From positions 10,305,832 to 10,369,831 of the forward strand of contig OZ038458.1 in the NCBI GenBank assembly GCA_964036195.1: a DNA stretch of 64,000 bases, in the 5' to 3' direction. Below the pieces are notes generated by a model. That model searched no databases. It saw nothing but the letters and a program-made list of their open reading frames with translations, and was not told the DNA's origin. This DNA is from Sphaerolaimus hirsutus (lineage: Eukaryota > Nematoda > Chromadorea > Monhysterida > Sphaerolaimidae). Position 1 is the first letter of the stretch. The number at the start of each line of letters is the position of its first letter. The translations under genes and the position numbers were made by a program. Below are positions 47,579 through 59,000 of the stretch, in pieces.

Positions 47579-48399
47579 GTCGAAACCATGAGTGAAATTA
47601 GCTGAGTGCGGCCGCAGACAATCGCGAAGTGCCGCAGCGGCGCGGCGGGACAGTCGGCTAGCTCCCTAGACGCAGATGCGAGAGTACCTATTTACGCGCA
47701 GTGGGGACGACTGTTTTATTGAAATCAATTAAATAACTTTTTCTACAAAATATTACCTTACACTTGAAATCATTACTAATATGACCTTATCCTTGCATGA
47801 AACATACTATGGTGAAGCATCTTCTTATTTTACTTTTTCGTTTGAATTTAGTTCACTAAAACATCAAACTAAATATATTGGATACTTTGACTACACTTTT
47901 TTGTTGAAAACAAAAATACCGCTGTTTTACTCTCATTTCATTCCCTTCTTTCTCCTTTTAACTAAAATTTTCCATTCTTTTTGATTTGCTAGTATACTCG
48001 GCGTACATGATACTCTGCCCTCGCACTGATTTATGTCTCGTGTTGGAAGCGTGCCAATGATCATTTAATCATGCGATTTCCGTAAAAAGATGAAAAAAAT
48101 TCATCGATGTGTATATGTTAATGCATAACACTATAACAACAATCAATTTTGCATCTTTTTATGCAACTCGCACGCGTTCACCATCGTTGGCACACTTCCA
48201 GCTGGAACCACGCGTGCAAGGTGTAAAGTAAGCCGAGTATATCTTTCGATTTGTTGGTGCTTATTTTCCAAGCACGGCACCAGGAGTCTCAAATGGGGGG
48301 GGAAGTCGGGGGGAGGGCAAACCGCCCAGCTATCTATCAACCCGGTAGGCCGCTAAGCTATCTATCCATCCCGGAGGCAAATTTTTTGGCTGATTGGGG

Positions 48400-48599
48400 N
48401 NNNNNNNNNNNNNNNNNNNNNNNNNNNNNNNNNNNNNNNNNNNNNNNNNNNNNNNNNNNNNNNNNNNNNNNNNNNNNNNNNNNNNNNNNNNNNNNNNNNN
48501 NNNNNNNNNNNNNNNNNNNNNNNNNNNNNNNNNNNNNNNNNNNNNNNNNNNNNNNNNNNNNNNNNNNNNNNNNNNNNNNNNNNNNNNNNNNNNNNNNNN
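48400..48599. other. Assembly gap (200 N)
   Basis: Exactly 200 Ns, a round number that suggests a placeholder. It falls inside a low-complexity hAT-like family (GATAGATAGCTGGG type), so the true length and content are unknown. Confidence 0.95.
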
Positions 48600-48714
48600 A
48601 GTGACATGATATGGACGCTGGGGGTTTGCGTTCACATTTTTCGCATGCAAAAATTTTTTGCGTTCGCATGCAAAAATGTCATTTTTTTACTTTTTATAAT
48701 TTCCACTATTTTTT

Positions 48715-48893
48715 CCGGGATCGGGATCCCGGACTTGGGAGATTCTCGGGATCGGGATTTGAAAGTTTTCGGGATCGGGATTGGTATTTTTGGATTTCGG
48801 GATCGGGATCGGGATTGGGTTCGGGATCGGACTGCTAAATCCCGGAATTTCACGGGATCCGGGATCGGGATCCCGTTTGAACCCTACACGCAA
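48715..48893. mobile_element. GGGATCGGGATCCCG hAT-like right half
   Basis: Dense GGGATCGGGATC units ending GGGATCCCGTTTGAACCCTA. The left end may be at 45717 or in the gap. Confidence 0.55.
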
Positions 48894-48999
48894 CCCCCCC
48901 CCCCCCAAAAAAAAAAAATACATGTACATTTTTTTCAACTATCTATACCTCCAGAGGAGCGCTTTGCTATGCATCCAACCCCCAGGAAGGAGTCAAAAT

Positions 49000-49350
49000 C
49001 TAGGATACGTCGTGCTCGGCACTACACACGGGGCGGCGGCACTCGCGCCGCATGCAAAGCAATGAAGTTAGGCAGCGCGACGACCGCAGTGATAATTCGA
49101 GAAAGCACCGGCGGCCGGCGCGCTTTTACGAAGTCAGTCGGAGGCTGTGTCGCCGCGCCGCTGCGCTTGAAAGGAAATAGACCAGGCGGCGGTCGCCTTA
49201 GGCGTCAAGTCACGCGCGCCGTGCGGCGGGCGCAAGCGGCACGGCGGCGACAAACAGCCGCCCTCGAAGGAATGACGTAGTGCGGGGCAAGAACCGTGTG
49301 GATCCATTCAGCTAATGCGACGCGCGGCCGGACGCGCCCGTGCAGAGCCA
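49000..49350. promoter_or_regulatory. CpG-rich island with octamer-like and CRE-like motifs
   Basis: Contains CGCATGCAAAGCAATG, AGTGATAATTCGAGAAA and AATGACGTAG within GC-rich DNA. No splice-consistent exon found. Possibly a promoter or enhancer of a gene not identified here. Confidence 0.3.
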
Positions 49351-49611
49351 CAATGGCGTAACGCGAGGGGGATCCGACGGGTGTGAATTGGCGGCATCGG
49401 GACCGGCACCTCGATTTGTCGGGATCAGCATTGGAAAAATGAATGATTTGGAGAAAATATAATTGAATATTATCTCAGAAAATCTCTCAAAAAGTAAAAT
49501 ATGATTAATATGGCTGAGAAAAGCCAGAAAGATCTAACTAAATTAAATTGAATGCGATTCTGATTTTTAAAAAATTGTCAGGGAATGTCTCGAAGAGAAA
49601 ATTAACTACAG

Positions 49612-50086
49612 CAGGGGTATCTTGAATTTTGACCCTCCGAGTGGTTGTATAGATAGCAAATCGCTCCTCTGGATGGATAAAAATTTTCTGGGGGGTAGTG
49701 GTGGTTCGATATATAGGCTTTTTCGGGCATAGAAGGAAGAAAAGGGAGAAAAATGGCTAAAAGTAGGTGTAAAATGGTTATACAAGAGCATATAGTACTA
49801 AATATACCTGAAAATAGGCCAATAGGAACCAGAACCATGATTTTGGAAATGAAAATCTATAAAAAGGTATGAAAAATAGCGATTTTGAGCGAAAATTGGT
49901 GTATAGTTTCGCAAAAATCGCTCCAGATAGGTAGATAGCTGGGCGATTTGGGGGGGGGGGGTTTAGGGGTCAGTAGCTCAAAATTTTGCCTCCGGATAGA
50001 TAGGTAGCTGAGCGGCCTCCGGGATATGTACATAGCTGGGCGTTTTGTGGGGGGGGGGGGTAACCCCCCCCCATTCGAGACCCCTG
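49612..50086. mobile_element. hAT-like element, GATAGCTGGG family
   Basis: Ends CAGGGGTATCTTGAATTT and TTCGAGACCCCTG, flanked by the 8-bp direct repeat AACTACAG (49604-49611, 50087-50094). It carries GGATAGATAGGTAGCTGAGC units and G runs up to 12. Confidence 0.84.
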
Positions 50087-50650
50087 AACTACAGAATAAT
50101 TATCGGTATCTGGATTCGGATCTGGTATTTTGATTTGTCGAGATCGGGACGACAGGTCCGGTAATTTGATTTGTCACGGTAGTTTTCGCGCCCCGACCCG
50201 AGTACCTACGCAGATCGGGACACGAGTAGGGATGGCCGATGTTTTTGAACCGTTTTATATAAAAAAATATGTTTGTTTTTTTTAATTTAAAAAAACATGG
50301 GTATCGAAACCGTTTTTTTTTTTAAAAGCAGCCAAAATTGCTTGTAATTTTGCACTAAGTATTTGCAAATTTTTTTGCGCGCAAGCACGCAATTCCACAT
50401 ACCCGTTACCATTGGTGGATGTTTTAATTGGTTTTGATGCATTTTTAGCGTGAAATCTTTCATTCGTTCATGCTATTGTGTCATAATAAGCTCCCATATA
50501 CTTGTACAGTAAGAAGAATCACTGCCAATGTATTAGCCTTCTATTTTAACGTAATTTAAACACTATTCCATGCCCAACTTCACTTGAAGTCATGAATGTT
50601 CGACAAAAGGCGATATATGCAACAAGTCGAACCAACTTATATGTAAAACC

Positions 50651-51356
50651 AGTGGCGTAGCCAGGGGGGGCGGGGGGGGCCGCCCCCCACTTTCCCGGGT
50701 GAGACGTGGAAAATGTCCGGAAGTGGGTTTTAGGTACCGTTTTCATGGGTGCTGTCAAAATTTTCTCTCCCCACAACAGGTATTTTAAGTCCACCTGTCT
50801 CTGAGGCCTAAAAATCCTGAGCAAGTACACCCAGGGTGTCCACTTCGCTGTAAAATACATACATTTAAAGCGGCCTTTGGCGCCAATGTCAACGCCAAGG
50901 GCGCCATGGCGTGGCGCCTACGAATGGCGGCAGTGCCATGGCGCCATTCTCTTACCTCAGGGGTAAAATTTTAGGGGGGGGGGGCGGCGCCCCCCCCCCC
51001 TAAAATTTTGCCCTATAGTAAAGGAATAGAGCCATGGCGCTGGCGCCATTTGTAGGCGCCAGCGCCATAACAGTATTGGCGTTGGCGTTGGCGCCAACGT
51101 CTACCATATAGGTATCTATTTATACCTATATATGGTACTAGGTCCGCTTTTGGCACTGTTGGACACTTTTCTAGTGCAATTTGACGCCTGAAAAGACATA
51201 TTAAAGAATGGGGTGGGGTTATGCGCGCTTGCGCGCAAAAATTTTTTTAAAGAGCCTACAAGTTCGCGTCAGAAAAGTGCCATTTCTGGCAAATTTTTCT
51301 GTCCGGCCCGGGAACGGGGGGGGGCGGCCGCCCCCCCCGCCCCCCCCCTGCGTACG
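50651..51356. mobile_element. CAGTGGCGTAGCCAGG-ended element
   Basis: Left end CAGTGGCGTAGCCAGGGGGG, right end CCTGCGTACGTCCTTG. The interior has GGCGCC units and TTGCGCGCAAAAATTTTTTT, shared with 52973-53422. No target duplication matched, so it may be two overlapping copies. Confidence 0.55.
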
Positions 51357-51369
51357 TCCTTGTACGTGC

Positions 51370-51776
51370 TCTTTACACCCAATCTGGGGGGGGTATTTCG
51401 AGGGGGGGGGTATTTCGGGGGGGGGGGTATTTCGAGGGGGGGGTGTCTCGAGGAAAGCATATATAGTACACAAATAGCTGAAAATAGGCAATAAAACACA
51501 CGATATAGCGATTTTGAAGGTGGAAAATAATAAAAAGGTACCAAAAATTAACGATAAAAAGGTACAAAACAATAAAAAGGTACCAATTAGTGATTTTGAG
51601 CAAAAATTGGGACAAAATTGTTCAAAATCGCTCAAAGATAGATAGCTGGCCGATTTGGGGGGGGGGGTAACCCCCAACCCCCCCCCCCTACTAAACCCAT
51701 GGCCACACACACTAGTTGACATCGCAAATAAATGTCACCTGAATGTCAACTAAATAACACAAAAAAATCGTCCCAC
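51370..51776. mobile_element. Mixed relic: TACCGTATT G-tracts and GATAGCTGG family
   Basis: 51380-51460 is a stretch of GGGGGGGTATTTCGAGGGG units without a left terminus. 51480-51710 resembles the right part of 49612-50086. Confidence 0.45.
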
Positions 51777-52457
51777 TAGGGTTGGGACGATATGACCTCT
51801 TCGATATTCGATATTTTTTCTGAACCTCGATATTCCATATGAAAATATGCTCGATATTCGATATCGATATTTCAATATTTGCTATATTTTCCTTTGTTTA
51901 GTGGGACACATTTGAAATAACAAATTGTATTTCCATTTGGTCACAAACATGGTTGATAATCTGTTACTAATATGTAAATAAATAGGACAAGTGATTAAAA
52001 CAACGTTCACGTCACAACTGTCAAAGTGGCATAAAAACATGAAGAATCGAAATGTATCAGGCAAACAATAATTGGTGGACATAAATATTCATACTTGGTA
52101 GTGCATTTTGAAAAACAGCAGCATGTCAGCATACGGTATTTGTATATTATATTATATATGTGATGTTTGGTGGTCATAAATATTCCCAGCACAGCTGAAT
52201 ATGCATTCCAAACAAACACTTGAGGCTGGTGCACCATATATGAAACCACATTGCTAGTGGAAGGAAATGCTCACTGTGTTACATGCTGTACTTTGCTGTC
52301 CACACTGAAATCTACCATAGCTCTTCTGAATATCGAAAAACTAGTATTTATATCAAGATATCAAAAAATGGTCGATATTCGATATTTTTTCAAAATTTTC
52401 GATATCGATATTCAATATGAAAAAATGGGAATCGATACGATATATCGTCCAACCCTA
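51777..52457. mobile_element. hAT-like element with ATATCGAATATCG arrays
   Basis: Ends TAGGGTTGGGACGATATG and CGTCCAACCCTA, with subterminal TCGATATTCGATATC arrays. The flanking octamers do not match, so ends may have recombined or mutated. Confidence 0.65.
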
Positions 52458-52620
52458 GGCATCACTTAACAGAAACAATGAAATCAAGTGTCACGATATA
52501 AGATCAACTATGCTCTCTACAAATAGGACAGTTGAAATCACATAATGAACCAAAATTTTGTTGACACTTCTTTTTGATGTCAACTGGGTGTGGGCCCTAT
52601 GTGAGCTCGTGCGTGTGCAT

Positions 52621-53812
52621 TAGGGTTGGGACGATATATCGTATCGAATATCGAATATCGGATATCGACTATTTTTTCATATCGAATATCGAATATCGAT
52701 ATCGAAAATTCTGAAAAAATATCGAATATCGACCATTTTTTCGATATTTTCGATATTCTATACTCCCTGGGCCTGACTTCAAATAAGCCAGGAATGGCAC
52801 TATTAGAAGGCAACTTCATAAGCAATTTTAACAAATTTTGCGCGCAAGCGCACACTTTGTTCTCACATGACAGGTATTTTTGTTCCAGCACTTGCGGCAG
52901 CATCAAATCTTGTGCAAATGCTCTCTCAGATGTTCACATAAGAGTGTATGTATGTTTAATAGCTACTTACACCAAGGACGTATCCAGGGGGGGGGGCGGG
53001 GGGGGCTGCAGCCCCCCCCCCTTCCCAGGGTGAGACCTAAAAAGTCCTGGAAAATGCAACTTTTCATGTATATTTTTCTATGTTTCTCAAAAATTTTGCG
53101 CGCAAGCGCGCAATGTCTTCCCGATGCATTGTATTTTCAGCGGATCGGTCCCTGTAAACAAAGATCCTCGGAAATAAGCATATTTTTGCGACTTTCGCTG
53201 TATATGTATGCATATTTACATACATAAAAAGCGGTTCCTGGCGCTGGCGCCAACGCCAATAACGCCATGGTGTGGCGCCTTTGTATGGCGCTAGCGCCAA
53301 AACGCCTTTCCGTCCCTATATAGGTTAAAAATTTTAGGGGGGGGGGCTGAGCCCCCCCCGTTCGCCGGGCTCCGTAAACAAGCAGCCCCCCCCCCCGCTC
53401 AAAAATCCTGGATACGTCCCTGACTTACACCATGAAAACATCAATGGCACCATGGCATGACACCTATAAATGGGGCTGGCACCTTTTCCTTACCACATCT
53501 GTCACATTTTTAAATCATTTTCTCATTTTGATCATTGTGCGGCATTTAAATTTGTATCATCTACTTTTCAGTAGAGATGATCAGTTGGGTTTGTGATCAA
53601 ATGGAAATGCAATATGCCAAATGAGATATGCCCTGGTAAACCAAAAGCGAAATATCGAAAATATCGAAATATCGATATCGAATATCGAGCATTTTGTAAT
53701 ATCGAATATCGATATCGAGGGTCCATATCGTATCGATATCGAATATCGAGTTTCAGAAAAAAATATCGAATATCGAATATCGATATCGAAAAGTCATATC
53801 GTCCCAACCCTA
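52621..53812. mobile_element. hAT-like element with ATATCGAATATCG arrays
   Basis: Ends TAGGGTTGGGACGATATA and ATATCGTCCCAACCCTA, flanked by the 8-bp direct repeat GTGTGCAT (52613-52620, 53813-53820). Contains the nested element 52973-53422. Confidence 0.87.
52973..53422. mobile_element. Nested CAAGGACGTATCCAGG element
   Basis: Ends CAAGGACGTATCCAGGGG and CCTGGATACGTCCCTG, flanked by the 8-bp direct repeat ACTTACAC (52965-52972, 53423-53430). The interior has G/C runs, GCGCGCAAGCGCGC and GGCGCC units. Confidence 0.85.
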
Positions 53813-54424
53813 GTGTGCATCAGATAAGCATTAAAAAATGGTTGGTCAAGTTTCAGCACTAAATAAACGATTACCTACAGCATTTTTTCTTTGATAGGAA
53901 GAGAATGTAAATAGAAGTCTAATATTTACATCCATGCATAACTCAATTTTCATCGATTTGGGACGGCAGTTGCGCACAGGAAAAGTATCACGCACATAAA
54001 TATTTATAACTATTTACATGAGCAATCAGAAACGGTATGTCTAATAACCAGAAGATTGATAGGAACATTGATTTTCCGACAGACTGTCTCTGTGGCTCAC
54101 TTCACAGCTAAATACATGCGGATGGAACAATTCCATTTATGCGACGACATTCCATGATGTCCCCAGAGGCTAATGGTTTAACCAATTTTAGTACACTACT
54201 CGCGCGGTCCCAGCAGACCTTAATATGAACCAGGGCACTGTATGAAAAGAAGCGCCCACATATTTAGACGAGGGATACTCTAGTTAGGGCTGTAAAAAAA
54301 GAGTAAATTGCAATACGATGCAAAACACTCACCATCAAATATAGGTAAGCATCAAACATCGTGAATTGTAAATGGTGTGAAGAGCATTTCGTGATTTCCA
54401 AAAATCTCGGTGGGGGTGTGGAAT

Positions 54425-54723
54425 CAGGGGTAGGAAAGGGGGGTTACCCCCCTCATACCGCCCAGCTATCTATCCATCCCGGAGGCAAAATTTTGGGCTA
54501 CTATCCCCTAACCCCCCCACCCCCCAATTTAAATACTACATACCGCATTTACTCGAAATAACCCCCCTCGTTTAACCCTAAAATTTTCACTCTGAAAAAA
54601 TAAACCGCCCGGGGGGGTAATTAGAGTAAATACGGTATGCCTATATATTGAACCCCCGCGAACCCCCCAGATAATTTTTCAGCTATCTATCCCCCCGGAG
54701 GGTTGAAATCTAGAAGACCCCTG
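54425..54723. mobile_element. hAT-like element, GATAGCTGGG family, with nested MITE
   Basis: Ends CAGGGGTAGGAAAG and AGAAGACCCCTG. The flanking octamers TGTGGAAT and CGTGGAAT differ at one base. A short TACCGCATTTACTCGAAATA MITE (54541-54637) sits inside. Confidence 0.7.
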
Positions 54724-56062
54724 CGTGGAATTAAATTGAGAGTTGACGCCAGGAATTAATTTTCGAAATAATTCAGACATGTTAGACATGCCAGTTCCCT
54801 GCCCCAAAAATGGTCTCGTTCTTCCTTTCATTCGTTTGAAAACTCTCATCAGAATAATAATCTTCAAGCTGTCACTGGAGCAATGAAAATATCCAGCGTT
54901 TTTAGAACCCGGCGCTCGATACATTCCAGACAGCCTAAATGTTTGGCAAGCGACTTTTTAACCCCGCAGCTGGTTTCCGACTTTTCTACATAAATAAAAT
55001 GAACTTCTAAAAGCGAACTTCGGCACGTGAAAGCCACCACAATTGGTGCACCACCACGCACAAAAAAATACTGTTGGCTTCAGCATTAAAGTGACGTCTT
55101 TAATGGGCCATGTCGACCTCAAATCGCCCGCGCGTCGGGCAAAACCAAAGCGGATTGATTTGAACGAACGCTCCGGCGCGCCGCCGTCCAAAAATAGCCT
55201 CAAAAACGGCACAGCGCCGACAACCCATGTTCGTTCTGCAGCGGCGCGGCACAAACGTGGGATATTCTAACGTACAGCTGAAGATTCAGTGAACATGAAG
55301 AAAATCGGCAGCAATTTGATGAGCATTCTACTCGGCTGGAAAAAGGACTGATGCGAATTCCTTAAAGTGTCATGTGACAACAAAAGTGGCAAGTCAGTGG
55401 TAAAAAAAAGTTGAAAGTGCACGTAACACTTGACAGGACGTTTGCAACTCGTACCCGACAATTTGCCAGGTTTGAAATTTCTAGTTAGGTAGGGTGCGGA
55501 TTCAGTGACAGCAGGTTTTCACTTTATGTGCGCTCAATATTGTCATATACGAAACTAAATATATGGTAAAAGCTACAGGGGACGTTATGCACTTTAAACG
55601 TCTGAATACACACACACACGTAAATATGTATGCTAAAACATATTGCATGTAACAGCTTATTATTATTACAGGCTAATGGGTAGAAACTCATATTAGATTC
55701 ATGGTGCTTTGGTTGACAAATCGTCGACTTAAGCACTTGTATTCAACAAGTATGCATCATCTGACGATTCCTATGGTATAGCCAAAAACAAATAAACATT
55801 ACTTAACTGCATTGTACTTATTTGTGCTCAAAATTTGATTTAGAGCTAATTGGATGAACTTGGATGGCATTGCACTTAGTGGCTTTGCTGAATTTACGCG
55901 TCAAAGACATCGCAGACCAGAAACGAGCGTTCACTGTACATATTCACATTACAAAATACACACATACCAACATAGAGGAAAAAAAACACGTAGGCTTTGC
56001 GAAAGCTGTTAAAACTAGCAAGTACATAAACAGGTATCAAATTATCAATACTGCGACCTGAC
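54724..56062. other. DNA downstream of the last placed pocket-protein exon
   Basis: A CpG-rich patch at about 55100-55250 has open frames on both strands but no family match and no phase-compatible splice pair that I could find. Missing C-terminal exons of the pocket protein might lie here or further left. The rest is AT-rich with no recognised element. Confidence 0.3.
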
Positions 56063-59000
56063 CTGCACCACGCCACTACCCCCAGCACCCAAGATCACCT
56101 GTCTCTTTCCACCAACCACCAATGTGCCGCCCCTGGGCGACAGTTGCCGCTGCTGCTGCAGCGCGAGCGTGTTGTTCGCGGCCGCCGCGCGCCGCGCCGC
56201 GCCGCCCGGCGACGGCGTCGACGGCGCCTCGCCGCCGGCGGCTGGCTGCCACGGCTGCACGCGCACGCCCCACGGGTGGACGATCGTGTCGCAGCCGGGC
56301 GGGATCAGAGGGCAAGTGGGCACACGCAGAGCGAATGAAGGGAAGGCGGTGGGCTGCGGCTGCGTGGGCGGCAGTGGGCAATGCAAGTTCGAAATGTACA
56401 GCTAGTGGATATATTAATGGTAAAATCAATCATAGACACTACCTTTGTGTCGCCTAAAGCGGTGCTGGCGGGTTCAAGATATTCGAGCAAAGCCGGAGCG
56501 AAAACCTCGCTATAGAACTCTGACAACTGGCCACGGCGTTCTGTTCCATCCGGGCCTGACGCAGAAAATGCTTGATTGATTTGGAAACAATAACAAACAA
56601 AATTTACAAACTATGCTCACCACAATCTATCAAAATATCCTCGAAATTCCGCCTGTCAAACTGCCGTTGAAACTTCAAACAATCTAACACATGCTGCATT
56701 TGTAGTTTCGGCGCGGCAGCTTTTTCAGCCGGCCTGACGCAGCAGCAATGCACGGCGCAGGCAATAAATTGATCCAGGTGCCGGCCGCGCAGCAGGTGCC
56801 ACTTGTGCCGCAGTAAATTTTCGAGGAGACACCAAGCGGAAGAGCGCACTGCAAAGGCAAGTGCGTTTGAAATGAATTATGTTGAAATTGCGGCATCAAA
56901 GAACAACAACGACAGAGGTACCTTTGGCGAAGCTCAGCTTAGAGTTGAAGTGCGGCTTAAGTCTGTCGCAAAGGTCGCTCAAACGACGCGCTATTAGCGT
57001 GTAGACCTTCGGTAGAAAAATGCCAAAAGCGCTGGAACCGCTTGAAGTCGACGCGACTGAGATGAAGGGAAACGTACAGTATTTCTTCGAATTACCCCCC
57101 GGGGGATTAGATTTTGGAAATTTTGAGGGGGGGGGGGGTTCCAGGGGGTATTTCGAGGGGGGGATTTCGGGGAAATATGGCATGTATAAATACTAAAAAA
57201 CATGCTTGAAACGAGGACTGTATTCTTTGTATACGGGCGGGAAGATTTTCTCAACCTGAATCGGGTTTCCGGGGCTCAAAAGTCCCAAAATCTCTCAGAA
57301 CCCCTTTCAAACGATCACGTAAATCGGTCCGGTCACAAACCAGCGGCATCTGGCGTATCAACTGCAATACGTTTCGCCTCGCTGCCACTGCTGTCGGCAA
57401 AATCTAATCTGCGCTTGGCGCGCATTACATCCACAATGTTTGCAGCTAGTGGATCTGCAAAGGTAAATATGATCAGTGTTTATAACATGGCAATATGAAG
57501 GGTGTGCTTCTAAAAGTACCGATCTACAAATTTTTCAAATTTGAGTTATGACCATTTTTGGGGTCCCCATAAAAATGCGCTTCAAAAATATATATAATAT
57601 GTGGGAGGTGCGAAATTCAATTTTGAGATATGGGGGGTCGAAAAAAGCAAAAAAATCGCAAAATACAGTTTTTGGAATTTTAAAAGTACCGATCTACAAG
57701 TTTTTTCAGCTTTTGTGTCTTTAAAAGTACCGATCTACACACTTTTTTCAAAATTGTTTTTTGAAATGTACCGATCTGCACATTATTTTTTGTGCTTCTA
57801 AAAGTACCGATGTCAGATCGGCGTCCGGTTGCGCAAAAACTCATTTTGTGCTTTTTTATTATGGGTAAAAGTACCGATCTACAGCTTTCTGATTTTGTGC
57901 ATTAAAAAATACCGATCTACACGTTAGTACCAATTTGTTCCTTTAAAATGTACTGTACTACAAAAATACAATTCCCTAAATTTTAAATAGCTAGTGTTAT
58001 GTGTATAATCAATGATTATACCCATGCATGTGGATACCCAACAATCTGGCCGAAATACCCTTACCCAAAATTCCCATACCCAATACCCATGTATGGGTAT
58101 TGCATGCTCCAAACTTTCAATCGCGAATATCTCAAAATCGATTTTTTGTAGATCGGTACTTTTAGAAGCACACCCTTCATATGTTTTTGGTTTATTATTC
58201 CGGAAGTCGTGGGCTAATAAACTTTACTAGCGAATCAGCTTAAGGTGGCGGCCACTCCGGAGTAGACCAATTAAAGGTAGATATTTACTTGTGTTGGCTC
58301 GGCACATGGCTAATTTAAAAAATGAAACATCAAGGGATGTGACAGTTTGCAAAATAACGCTGTCGTTGCTGTTAACAACGCTTTTTAAAACATTTTTTTT
58401 TGTTTTTACTTCAGAAGAGTCAAATGAAGGGAAATGATGGCACATTTCATTAAACATTAATACACACGTGCGCGCGTAAACTGTTCAATACGTAGAGTAA
58501 TGGAAACTCGACTCATCTATGCGGAGTTACGGCAAAGTTTTCTAGTTCAGAAACGACAGATGGGCAATAAGCTTCAACAGTACCTACATAAACACCATAG
58601 ATTTAAGTAAAAACATAAAACATAAGAATTACCCTGTTTTATAGTGGAAGCAGCGGGCGAGGTGCCAGAAGAATGGCCGGACAGCACCTGCGCCACGTAG
58701 AGTTGTTAGAAATACCGAACTATTTTCAAAGTATACGTAAAGTATTTTTTTACTCATCCCTTGAGTACAGAAAACGGCAAGTGATATTTTTTCTTTTACT
58801 CATGAGTAAACGTGAGTAAACGTACTTTTCCCCTGGAAAACGATAAGTGAGTATTTTTAAGAAATTTCCGCTAAATTTTAGCTCAAAATCACTTGTTTTC
58901 ATTTTTTTGTTGCTTTTGTTTGGCAATTTTTGGCTACAAATATAGACATTTTCAACTATTTTCCCTATTTTTAGCCATTTTTTGCTTTTTTTTCTCTTCA

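Noticed and set aside
48606..49280. 224-codon plus-strand frame
   Set aside because: Half lies in GGGATCGG arrays and half in a CpG island; no conserved domain.
54679..55254. Minus-strand frames as C-terminal exons of the pocket protein
   Set aside because: No resemblance to the E2F-binding tail and no phase-0 acceptor joining exon 56063-56359 that I could defend.
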